Origin: Victivallales bacterium | Lineage (GTDB): Bacteria; Verrucomicrobiota; Lentisphaeria; Oligosphaerales; Oligosphaeraceae | DNA length: 32,388 bases | Direction of reading: 5' to 3' | NCBI GenBank assembly: GCA_017554445.1 | Contig: JAFZIJ010000169.1 | Coordinates: 1-32,388 of the forward strand | In this document: positions 25,133 through 32,021 of the stretch, piece after piece | How positions within the stretch are numbered: position 1 is the first letter of the stretch | Layout: each line of letters begins with the position of its first letter | The notes under the pieces: model-generated | The model's input: the letters and a program-made list of their open reading frames with translations, nothing else | Database searches by the model: none | What the model was told of the DNA's origin: nothing | Position numbers and translations under genes: made by a program

Positions 25133-25552
25133 CTAGGCTAAGCTGCCGTAAACAAGGCGTTTGGGCGGCATTCTCTGTTCCGTTTTCCACCTTCTCAAGA
25201 GAAGCCAAATTCGGCTATATTCGAGAGAATCTTCCGCCCGAAGGACGCCACATTCTCTGAATGTAGGGATAGCCCTACCCCGGAAGTCCAACCTGGAGGG
25301 CGTCTGCGCCCCGGCGCGGCGGATGGCGCGGATGCACTCCTGGTAGGTGGGCAGGTCGTCCCACCCGAGGATGGGCGTCACGAACTCGGCCCCGTCGCGG
25401 AGGCTTCCGTCGCTCATCGCCTTCCACTCGCGTCCGTCGGGCGCGACCACCGTGATGGCGTTGTGCGGCCCGCCGTAGGTCTGGCGACCGCCGACCACGC
25501 TCATGATGGCGTCGGCCATGCGCTGGCGGCTGATGTGCTCGAATTCGTTCTC
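25133..25552 (-). pseudogene. Amidoligase family protein, interrupted 5' by the mobile element and altered at the 3' end
   Basis: From about 25552 downward the frame reads ENEFEHISRQRMADAIMSVV, then DGREWKAMSDGSLRDGAEFV and TPILGWDDLPTYQECIRAIR. These are N-terminal blocks of bacterial amidoligases, ATP-dependent ligases that form amide bonds. The true start lies at 30429, on the other side of the inserted element. After RRAGA the expected CGIHVHV-type metal-binding block is missing. About 56 unrelated residues follow to the stop at 25133, so the catalytic centre is lost. The ATG at 25579 lies in element sequence and is not the native start. The gene is dead. Confidence 0.75.
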
Positions 25553-25592
25553 GGTTTTATCAAAAGATTGTGATAACATCGATTATCAAAAG
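25551..25592. repeat. Left-end core site with inverted arms and spacers
   Basis: Arms TTATCAAAAG (25557-25566), ATTGTGATAA (25567-25576, inverted) and TTATCAAAAG (25583-25592) surround a 6-bp spacer CATCGA (25577-25582). The host/element border is another 6 bp, AACCGA on the minus strand (25556-25551). Two inverted 9-10-bp arms around a 6-8-bp spacer is the usual tyrosine-recombinase core site. Confidence 0.6.
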
Positions 25593-25689
25593 TAACAAGT
25601 TATCACAAGTTCAACCATGGCGAATGCGTAATTTCTTTTGATAATATTTCGCATGCAAGGCAAGATGCCATACCGCTCTATGTCAAAAC
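25577..25689 (+). repeat. Left terminal inverted repeat (113 bp)
   Basis: It matches the reverse complement of 30276-30388 with three mismatches, all between about 25653 and 25661. It holds arms TTATCAAAAG (25583-25592), TTATCACAAG (25600-25609) and the inverted CTTTTGATAA (25635-25644), probably recombinase binding sites. Confidence 0.92.
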
Positions 25690-25763
25690 CGGCTTCCCCA
25701 TGATATGTTGGCAATGTATATTATAGTCATTTGCCTTACATTGATAAATTAGGAGAAGCAGGA

Positions 25764-26870
25764 ATGCAGTCAAAGAAAGTTTACGCGGAGCTCAATGCCT
25801 TCATGGGGAAACTAAGAGACACCTCAGTCCACGACATGATGGCCAACATGCAGGCCGGGCTTGACTACCAGTCCGAGAAAATCAGGATTCTGGAGGAAAA
25901 GCTCTCTGCGCTGACAGGGAGGGAGCATCCGGAGCTCAATGACGATGACAGGAGACGTCTTGCCCGCAGGGCGCATGCAATGAACACCAGTCTTCTTGAG
26001 GTCGTTGAGAATGACTGGGAGCCGGAGACGGTGCTCGGCTGGTACCGGGACTTGATAGCCGCGAAATACACGCCGGCAAACAGGGGGCGCGGCGGGCGGT
26101 CGCCGTTTTCACAGGAAATCATCGAGATTCTGCTGAAGATGGCGGAGCGCAATCCAAACTGGGGGTATCTCAGGCTGTCAAACTACATGAAGTACATAGG
26201 CCATTCCATGTGCGAGAAGACCGTCAGGCGGATATTGAACTCGTACGGCATATATCCGAGGAACGACGACAGGCAGCACAGCTGGAATGTCTTTTTCGAG
26301 TCACACAAGGAGGTGATGGCCGCATGTGACTTCGCCACCTATGAACTTGCCACGGAGAACGGGCTTCAGCGCGAGCATATCCTGTTTTTCGAGAACATCG
26401 CGACGCGCGAGGTATGGTGCGGCGGCATTGCGCATGAGCCTGACAGCAACTGGATGGCGCAGGTGGCCAGGAACCAGACGGATGCCATTGACGGCAGACT
26501 TAATGGAATGAGATACATCATTCACGACAGGGATCCCCTTTTCCAGGGGCGGTTCACCGAGTATCTGAAAGGCGCAGGATGCAGGACCAAGATGACGCCG
26601 CCGCGGACTCCTGAAATGAACGGGTACATTGAATCCTTCATCCGGACCATACGCAGGGAATGCCTGGACCATCTGATTCTGACCAGCGAAAGACAGCTGC
26701 GCTACGTCGTGGACCAGTACCTTATATATTACAACCGCGAACGTCCGCATTCGGGGCTTGGGGGGGGCGTCATCCGTCCATGGCCGCAGGACGAGGACGG
26801 CGAGGTGACGGAGTTCTCCCGGCTGGGAGGCCTGCTTGTCTCATACAGGAAGGTGAAAAGGGCGTCGTGA
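25764..26870 (+). CDS. DDE (rve-fold) transposase/integrase, IS481/IS3-like
   Basis: The 368-residue protein has an N-terminal coiled-coil/helical part (about 10-60), a helix-turn-helix-like region (about 100-165; WGYLRLSNYMKYIGHSMCEKT) and an rve catalytic core. D189 (AACDFATYEL), D255 (IIHDRDPLF) and E290 (NGYIESFIRTIRRE) give a D,D-34-E triad, followed by the YYNRERPHSGL signature. Such enzymes cut and join DNA strands. AGGAG at 25751-25755 sets ATG 25764. It starts 75 bp inside the left repeat and has no recognisable IS ends of its own, so it appears to belong to the element and not to be a later IS insertion. It converges on the recombinase trio. All catalytic residues are intact. Confidence 0.88.
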   Translation: MQSKKVYAELNAFMGKLRDTSVHDMMANMQAGLDYQSEKIRILEEKLSALTGREHPELNDDDRRRLARRAHAMNTSLLEVVENDWEPETVLGWYRDLIAAKYTPANRGRGGRSPFSQEIIEILLKMAERNPNWGYLRLSNYMKYIGHSMCEKTVRRILNSYGIYPRNDDRQHSWNVFFESHKEVMAACDFATYELATENGLQREHILFFENIATREVWCGGIAHEPDSNWMAQVARNQTDAIDGRLNGMRYIIHDRDPLFQGRFTEYLKGAGCRTKMTPPRTPEMNGYIESFIRTIRRECLDHLILTSERQLRYVVDQYLIYYNRERPHSGLGGGVIRPWPQDEDGEVTEFSRLGGLLVSYRKVKRAS

Positions 26871-26894
26871 GGCGGGCGTGGCCGCCTCACGACG
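26863..26894. terminator. Perfect hairpin between convergent transposase and recombinase genes
   Basis: A 13-bp perfect stem (CGTCGTGAGGCGG at 26863-26875 with CCGCCTCACGACG at 26882-26894, 6-nt loop) includes the transposase TGA stop codon. There is no T-run on either strand. It may block read-through in both directions. Confidence 0.5.
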
Positions 26895-26906
26895 TCGCCG
26901 GGACGC

Positions 26907-27917
26907 TTAGCTGTACAGTCCAAGCATCTCCATTATCTGCCTGTCGTCGTTCCAGTCGGGAAACTCCGAAGACCGGGTTGGCCCGATGGCCTTTTCGATG
27001 GCCATTGCCTTTTCCGCGTTTGTCGCGCGTATGTACCGGTCAGTCGTGGAGATGTCCTCGTGTCCGAACAGGTCTCGGATATATATGACCGACACTCCCT
27101 CACGCGCCAGATGCATGCCCTTGCTGTGCCGGAGCATGTGGGGCGTGATCAGCGGCGGGACGGTGGGGAAGCGGTCCCCTATCATTCCCGCGTACTTCTG
27201 AAGGATGTATGTGACGCCGGGCGTGGTAAGCCGTCCGTCGCGCGATCGTCCGGGAAACAGAAAGCACCCCATTCGGTCGGGAGTCGTCAGCCTCCATTCC
27301 CTCATGTAGCCCCGCAGCATCCTTGCCGTTCCTTCGTGCATGGGAACGGCACGCTGCTTTTCGCCTTTCCCCATGACGACGATGTGGCTGGGCTTGTCAA
27401 GCCTGACGTCACGCACTGTGATGCCTGACAGTTCGGAGACGCGAAGCCCAAGGTCGTACATGACGGTCATCAGCGTCATGTCGCGCCGGCCCCTTCTTGT
27501 GTTCGGGTCGGGTGCGCGCAGAAGGGCCTCGATGTAGTCGGCCTCGAGCTTTCTGACTGCCGGCTTCGGGCATTTCCTCCTTTCCAGCCTGTGAAGAAGC
27601 TGGTTTTCGGCCAGCGTCTCAGGCGCCTCACGCAAGGCGAAGTTCAGAAACGACTGCATTGCCGCGAGCCTTTGGTTGTATGTGGACATTGCGCAGCGCC
27701 CGTTCCCGATCTGCCCCAGGAACTCCTCCACAAGCCTTGCGGTCACATCCTTCATTTCAAGTCTCCGGAGGTTCATTCCGCGGACGTCGCGGCAGTATTT
27801 CAGGAACTGCTTCAGGCAGTCCCTGTATGAGCGGAGCGTATGTCTGCTGAATCCCCTCGACGGAATGTATGACACAAGAAACTCCAGGAGCAGCCTGGCG
27901 AAATCAGTTGTCGGCAT
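26907..27917 (-). CDS. ritC: Tyrosine recombinase, third of the trio (RitC-like)
   Basis: The 336-residue protein has an N-terminal SAM-like core-binding domain (about 5-100; GFSRHTLRSYRDCLKQFLKY) and a full catalytic domain: R159 (DLGLRVSEL), a lysine in VVMGKGEKQR, H260-x2-R263 (PHMLRHSKG), H286 (LFGHEDIS) and nucleophile Y295 (TDRYIRA). It belongs to the phage integrase/XerCD superfamily. ATG 27917 lies 14 bp inside the end of the second recombinase gene and is preceded by GGGAGG. An in-frame ATG at 27983 would overlap that gene further and has no such site. The role within the trio is not known. Confidence 0.9.
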   Translation of the reverse strand: MPTTDFARLLLEFLVSYIPSRGFSRHTLRSYRDCLKQFLKYCRDVRGMNLRRLEMKDVTARLVEEFLGQIGNGRCAMSTYNQRLAAMQSFLNFALREAPETLAENQLLHRLERRKCPKPAVRKLEADYIEALLRAPDPNTRRGRRDMTLMTVMYDLGLRVSELSGITVRDVRLDKPSHIVVMGKGEKQRAVPMHEGTARMLRGYMREWRLTTPDRMGCFLFPGRSRDGRLTTPGVTYILQKYAGMIGDRFPTVPPLITPHMLRHSKGMHLAREGVSVIYIRDLFGHEDISTTDRYIRATNAEKAMAIEKAIGPTRSSEFPDWNDDRQIMEMLGLYS

Positions 27918-28914
27918 CCTGCACCTCCCATGTGTCGATCCGCGGTATGATCTGGCTGGACAGCCTCTGCGTCTTCCTTGCAATCAGGGGGAAAGCGTCG
28001 ACAGTCAGTCTCAGGTAATGCTGCGTGGAGCTGAGACTCTCATGGCCGAGATATGCGGAAAGGTAGGGATACAGGACGTTGAGGTCCCTGTCCTCCTCCG
28101 ACCATTTCAGCAGACGCCTTACGGCGAAGGTGTGTCTGAAGTCATGGATTCTTGGGCCCTTCCCGCGCCCCCCGAATGACATGCCCGCCTTCCAGAGGAG
28201 CTTGCGGAAATGGCTTTGGATCGTCGAGTTCGAATAGCATCCGCCATGCGGCGGCGAGAAGAACGGCGCGTCGCCGTCCTTCCCCATGCCCGCCTTTGTC
28301 TTGTAGTCCAGCAGTCTTTTCCTGAGGCTCTCCCCAAACGGAACATATCTGCTCTTGTGGAATTTCCCGTTGAAGACGCTCAGGACGCATCTGTCCAGGT
28401 CAACGTCGCCGACCTTCAGGTCGAGGGCCTCGCGCAGGCGCAGGCCGCATGAGTACAAGAGCCTGAGGAACACTCCGAGCATGAGGTGAAGGCGTGGCGA
28501 CACCGCCGTGCGCTCCCATGAGTCCGCCGCTGCGAAGAGCGCGGAAAGCTCCCTGTCGGTATATATGTGCGGTACATATGAATGCATCTTCGACCTGACG
28601 CGCGAGAGAGGCGGCGGGACATATGCGTCGACTCCATGCGCGCGCAGATACCGGGCGAACTGGCCAGCGAGGAATATCCTGCCGACCTGTGTGCGGAATC
28701 TTTCATAGCCTTTGCGCCCGGTCCAGTCATCGACGAGTCTCCGGTCGAAAGGCTCGTCAGGATGTTTCTCATGACAGAACCTGTCAAGCCTGGCCAGCAG
28801 CCTGGCCTCGGTGTTGTACTTGAAGCCCTCGCCCCGCTTCAGGCGCACGAAGGAGACGATGAACTCGGCGAACCGGCTATGGAGTTCAGGCAGCTCATAA
28901 TAGGTCTTATCCAT
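27904..28914 (-). CDS. ritB: Tyrosine recombinase, second of the trio (RitB-like)
   Basis: The 336-residue protein carries the whole catalytic set: R159 (CGLRLREAL), H257-x2-R260 (IHDFRHTF), H291 (LGHESLSS) and Y300 (TQHYLRL). GAAGGAG lies upstream of ATG 28914, and the start overlaps the end of the first recombinase gene by 8 bp (ATGGATAA junction). A longer frame reaching 29154 is antisense-free but only reads through the previous gene out of frame. The stop overlaps the third recombinase by 14 bp. Three overlapping genes mean coupled synthesis in fixed ratio, as in described RIT elements. Confidence 0.9.
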   Translation of the reverse strand: MDKTYYELPELHSRFAEFIVSFVRLKRGEGFKYNTEARLLARLDRFCHEKHPDEPFDRRLVDDWTGRKGYERFRTQVGRIFLAGQFARYLRAHGVDAYVPPPLSRVRSKMHSYVPHIYTDRELSALFAAADSWERTAVSPRLHLMLGVFLRLLYSCGLRLREALDLKVGDVDLDRCVLSVFNGKFHKSRYVPFGESLRKRLLDYKTKAGMGKDGDAPFFSPPHGGCYSNSTIQSHFRKLLWKAGMSFGGRGKGPRIHDFRHTFAVRRLLKWSEEDRDLNVLYPYLSAYLGHESLSSTQHYLRLTVDAFPLIARKTQRLSSQIIPRIDTWEVQDADN

Positions 28915-30175
28915 TGCATTCAACTCCTTCAAGGCTATAGTGGACATCATCCGGATCCAGGGCGCATTGGCGCAGGTCCTCAATCGACAGGTGAGTGTAA
29001 TCCCTGCAGGAATCCTCCGAGACATGTCCGAGTATCTGCGCAATGAGCGGAACGGCCACATCGGCCTCCAGAAGCCGCGTGGCGAGGTGGTGGCGCAGCG
29101 AATGGAAACCGGTGCGCTGGCCGCGGCTGAACTTGACGCCGGCCATCTGCGCATACTGACGAAGCATCCTCGCGAACGACACCCTGTCCTCGGCCATGCT
29201 CGGGAACGGGGCGTGCGACGACAGGAACACGAACGGGGAGTCCACCTTCGGGCGTCCGTATCTTATGTAGTCGAGAATGGCCCAGCCGGTCTCCTTGAGA
29301 AGCGGAAGTTCAAGGGGCTCGCCCGTCTTCTGCTGCACGAGCCGGATGCGGCTGCCCGTCCAGTCGATGTTGCTGAAATGCAAATTCCTTATGTCGCAGA
29401 TGCGCAGTCCGGACGTGAAGGCAAGCAGGATGAGCGCATAGTTCCTTAGTCCAAGCGGATTTCCCCTGTCTATGACGCCAAGCACCGACCTCATTTCCTG
29501 GACAGACCATATCTTCGGAAGTCTCGGGGAATATTCCCTTCGGATCCGGGGAACCAGCTTCTCCGGTTCCAGCGGGAGCGACTTTTCATCGCGGCAGTAG
29601 CTGAGGAAGCATCTCAGGATGCTCATGGTGCCGCATACGGACACGTTGGAGTAGTTGAACAGCGTCTCCACGTAGGAAAGGACGGCAGCGGACGTCAGCC
29701 CGTCAAGTCCCATGACGCCTTTTGACTCCATGAATCCCAGGAAGATGCGAAGCCTGTATATCCTGTTGTCGGTGGCGTTCTTCGAGTTGTAGCGGACGCG
29801 GCAGTAGGCGGCATACTCATTCAGCAGGTTTTCAAAGCGAGATGAGAGGGACGTGCGCTTGAAATCGCGTTTCCACCGGAGGACTATCTGCCCGTGAAGA
29901 TAAGGATTATCCAGTACATATATGCTTCGCACGGCGAGTCTTCTCTTGTTTTTCAGCCCGCTGACTGGACTGTAGACATCGCAGCTGACGCCGTATCTGT
30001 CCTCAAGGAACGACCGCCCCATGTCAATGCTGTAGTTTTCAATGTGGTTTTCAGAGGCGTAACCCTGGAGTTCCGTGAAAATCCTCCTGTACTTCTCAAG
30101 TACCGTGTCAGAATACCTCATCGCCTTGAATTTGCAGGCAAACTCCTCAAGCAGTTCATCAAGTCTTCTTTGCAT
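28907..30175 (-). CDS. ritA: Tyrosine recombinase, first of the trio (RitA-like)
   Basis: The 422-residue protein is the longest of the three, with an extended N-terminal region (1-130) before the core-binding domain. Catalytic residues are R258 (TSGLRICDIR), K in QQKTGEP, H358-x2-R361 (HSLRHH), H384 (ILGHVSED) and Y393 (CRDYTHL). ATG 30175 follows AAGGA by 7 nt; ATG 30223, with GGAGG nine bases upstream, is an equally possible start that adds 16 residues. The gene begins 100 bp inside the right repeat, and a TATAAT-like box on the minus strand (30270-30265) may be its promoter. All catalytic residues are intact, so the element may still move. Confidence 0.9.
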   Translation of the reverse strand: MQRRLDELLEEFACKFKAMRYSDTVLEKYRRIFTELQGYASENHIENYSIDMGRSFLEDRYGVSCDVYSPVSGLKNKRRLAVRSIYVLDNPYLHGQIVLRWKRDFKRTSLSSRFENLLNEYAAYCRVRYNSKNATDNRIYRLRIFLGFMESKGVMGLDGLTSAAVLSYVETLFNYSNVSVCGTMSILRCFLSYCRDEKSLPLEPEKLVPRIRREYSPRLPKIWSVQEMRSVLGVIDRGNPLGLRNYALILLAFTSGLRICDIRNLHFSNIDWTGSRIRLVQQKTGEPLELPLLKETGWAILDYIRYGRPKVDSPFVFLSSHAPFPSMAEDRVSFARMLRQYAQMAGVKFSRGQRTGFHSLRHHLATRLLEADVAVPLIAQILGHVSEDSCRDYTHLSIEDLRQCALDPDDVHYSLEGVECNG

Positions 30176-30275
30176 GTTGCTTTCCTTTTTGTTTATGGTT
30201 GGACAATCTTCCTCCCCCGACATAAAGATAATCCTCCACACAAAAATGGCTGTAGACAACTGCAATTATAATGGA

Positions 30276-30388
30276 GTTTTGACATAGAGCGGTATGGCAT
30301 CTTGTCATGCACGCGAAATATTATCAAAAGAAATTACGCATTCGCCATGGTTGAACTTGTGATAACTTGTTACTTTTGATAATCGATG
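30276..30388 (-). repeat. Right terminal inverted repeat (113 bp)
   Basis: It is the inverted copy of 25577-25689 (110 of 113 positions identical). Read inward, its end is CATCGA then TTATCAAAAG. The outermost six bases also fit the amidoligase reading frame, so they are probably target sequence shared with the element's spacer. Confidence 0.92.
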
Positions 30389-30429
30389 CCAAAGTGGAGG
30401 CTCTTGATGGTTTCGATTTTCTGTTCCAT
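30383..30429 (-). pseudogene. Amidoligase 5' end, separated from the rest by the element
   Basis: ATG 30429 is preceded by AGGGAGA and encodes MEQKIETIKSLHFGI before entering the element. Joined to the block at 25552 (ENEFEHISRQ), it restores FGIENEFE, which fits the FG-x-E-x-E start of amidoligases. The reading frame and the order on the minus strand agree. This places the insertion inside the first conserved motif. Confidence 0.7.
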
Positions 30430-30927
30430 GGTGTTCTCCCTGGTTGGGGGCTTCGGGTTTCGTCCGCGGCGGCTTCGGGTCGCCTCGGGGCGGGTGGTGC
30501 GCTCCGCTGTAGGTCGTTGCGCTCCTTTAGGTTACGCCCATTAATAAGCCCCATAAGAACACGTATATGTTATGGAGAAAAAGTTCTGTTTTTTTACGAT
30601 ATCAATGGGGGGGCGACGGTCGCTCGTCCAATAACTTTTCTTTTTCGACCTAATCAGTCACTTGAAGTCACATTTAGACTGCCCTCTGGTGCAAATATTC
30701 ATCCAGAGGCGAATGACGGGCAGAATAAGGAGTGACAAAAATAGGCTTCAAACTATCTAGGATAGGAATTCCTGCATAGATTAGGCAATCCAACGCAACG
30801 ATAACGGAAACGTCAAAAGAGTAACAAGGCACATAGAAGCGGCATTCGCCAACGCCGCGTCGCACCAGCAAGGCGCGTTTTGGGGCTGGCGTTGTCATTG
30901 CTTATGCTGCTGGCCTCGCTTGCCGAG
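30430..30927. other. Gap with no supported gene; mosaic of GC-rich and AT-rich pieces
   Basis: About 500 bp. The part next to the amidoligase (30430-30550) is GC-rich and ends in that gene's ribosome site. The middle (30550-30800) is AT-rich. A possible minus-strand ORF (30898-30674, 74 codons, starting MTTPAPKRALLVRRG) begins 29 bp after an upstream remnant but shifts in base composition midway, suggesting a junction of two sources. No RNA gene is seen. Confidence 0.5.
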
Positions 30928-31161
30928 CTATTCCAGCCAGTCGGCGACGGGCGTCCAGCCGCCGTCGGAGCAGAGCCACTCGCCGTCCATGAAGAGATAG
31001 CAGTAGTTTGCCCAGAAGCGGTCGAACGCCTCGCGGGCGAGAACCCAGCGGTCGCTCCACTGCGTCGGCTCGTGGAGTTCCTCGCCCCTGTCGCGGCAAT
31101 CATAACAGTCAAAAAAACAAGATTTGCGGAAGAAATAAGCAACTTCTCCGTTTGCAAATGC
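30928..31161 (-). pseudogene. 5'-truncated ORF, unknown protein C-terminus
   Basis: A GC-rich minus-strand frame open for 77 codons ends at TAG 30930-30928. It reads FFDCYDCRDRGEELHEPTQW, then SDRWVLAREAFDRFWANYCY and FMDGEWLCSDGGWTPVADWLE. Acidic, Trp-rich composition and GC-rich codons argue for real coding sequence, but no start codon fits and the upstream side becomes AT-rich at an apparent junction. It is not recognised. It precedes the amidoligase on the same strand and may be from the same operon. Confidence 0.4.
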
Positions 31162-31257
31162 TTAAATCGTTATTATTTTAATCATTGATTCGGTTGTTGC
31201 ATCTTGAAATGACCCTTGTTTGAGACATATTCAGTGACTGCTTTTAAGGAGTGTGTT

Positions 31258-31359
31258 ATGGTTAAAAGGTTTTCCTTGCTCTTTGTTTTCGCGATTTCCT
31301 CCGCATTGCTTGCCGTTGGCGGCAATGCCATATCCTTTGCAGGCTTACGGCAGACCTGA
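31258..31359 (+). CDS. Signal-peptide stub frameshifted against an Rhs C-terminus
   Basis: AAGGAG at 31246-31251 precedes ATG 31258, which opens a 33-codon frame reading MVKRFSLLFVFAISSALLAV, a classical signal peptide, and ending GLRQT before TGA 31357-31359. The Rhs core tail continues at once in another frame (DLIGYPDGWNN). A lost GACC copy (see findings) would join them as GLRQTDLIGYPDGWNN. It is probably the start of a broken exported Rhs-type gene. Confidence 0.55.
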   Translation: MVKRFSLLFVFAISSALLAVGGNAISFAGLRQT

Positions 31360-31988
31360 TTGGATATCCCGATGGGTGGAACAACTTGGCGTATTGTACA
31401 AACTGCCCGTGCATGTTAGTTGACACAAATGGTTGTTTTATTAGCTTCGGTTTTGCCGCCATTGGTGCAGCGTTAAGTAGTGCAGGATACGTTGCTTCAA
31501 GTCTATTAACTGGAAATGAAATTACTACTTCAGGACTCATAGGTGCCGCTGCAGGTGGATTTACAGCAGGAGCAATTATGGGGGCTTTTACGACATTAGA
31601 TCCCTCAGCAGGAGTAGTCGCCACAGGTATTATGGGGGCTATTTCAGCTGCCGGTGGAAAAGTTGTAAATAATATAGTATCAAATTTTAGCTTTCAAGAG
31701 GTAACAGATGGTGTTGCAACAGCCGCTATTATTGGTGGTATTGGTGCGGGCATTGGCAGTGCACTCAATTTGGAGGGACTAGTGAATCATGCGGCCTCCT
31801 TTGCTACTGGTGTCGTTACCGATTTAGTTGATTATGTATATAACACTATCAACAATGCCTTGGATTTTTTAGATGAAACTCAACAAAATCGATTTAATGA
31901 TGTTTTGGGAATGATCTCCCAATTCATTGTCCCGTCCTTAATGGCAGATGACGTTGTTTTTGATTATTCTTTACATATGTTAGAGTAA
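31350..31988 (+). pseudogene. Rhs core end plus Gly/Ala-rich C-terminal region (orphan Rhs tip)
   Basis: The frame carries the end of the Rhs-associated core (ADLIGYPDGWNNLAYCTNCP, then MLVDTNGC), which normally closes the YD-repeat shell just before a variable toxin. About 180 AT-rich codons follow, encoding Gly/Ala-rich hydrophobic stretches (ISFGFAAIGAALSSAG; GLIGAAAGGFTAGAIMG; AAIIGGIGAGIGSAL) and an acidic tail. The hydrophobic part resembles pre-toxin or pore-forming regions, but no toxin family is recognised. No native start is visible; TTG 31386 is the first start-like codon. Base composition differs sharply from the host genes, consistent with horizontal arrival of an Rhs tip. Confidence 0.6.
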
Positions 31989-32021
31989 TTTTTGTCTGTT
32001 TTATATAAGGATGCACTAGTT

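Larger units (their letters stand above)
25557..30382. mobile_element. RIT-like element: three tyrosine recombinases plus a DDE transposase between long inverted repeats
   Basis: The element is about 4.8 kb. Its outermost 10 bp at both ends, read inward, are TTATCAAAAG. The 113-bp inverted repeats (25577-25689 and 30276-30388) differ at three positions. Inside are three overlapping minus-strand tyrosine recombinase genes, the layout of Recombinase-in-Trio elements, and one plus-strand rve-type transposase gene converging on them. It splits an amidoligase gene, whose start codon and first 15 codons lie beyond the right end and whose next block lies beyond the left end. The genes use AGG and GAG far more than the host genes do, which points to transfer. 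Confidence 0.85.

Noticed and set aside
25133..25579. Intact 148-residue gene starting at 25579
   Set aside because: Its first codons are element end sequence, the amidoligase motif is cut, and the second half is unrelated, so it is a chimeric remnant.
25690..26906. Independent IS481/IS3 insertion inside the recombinase element
   Set aside because: No terminal inverted repeats or target duplication are visible around the transposase gene, and it fits tightly between the left repeat and the third recombinase. It is kept open as an alternative.
25577..30388. Tn554-type transposon
   Set aside because: Tn554 has two tyrosine recombinases plus a small TnpC and lacks long terminal inverted repeats; here there are three recombinases, a DDE enzyme and 113-bp repeats.
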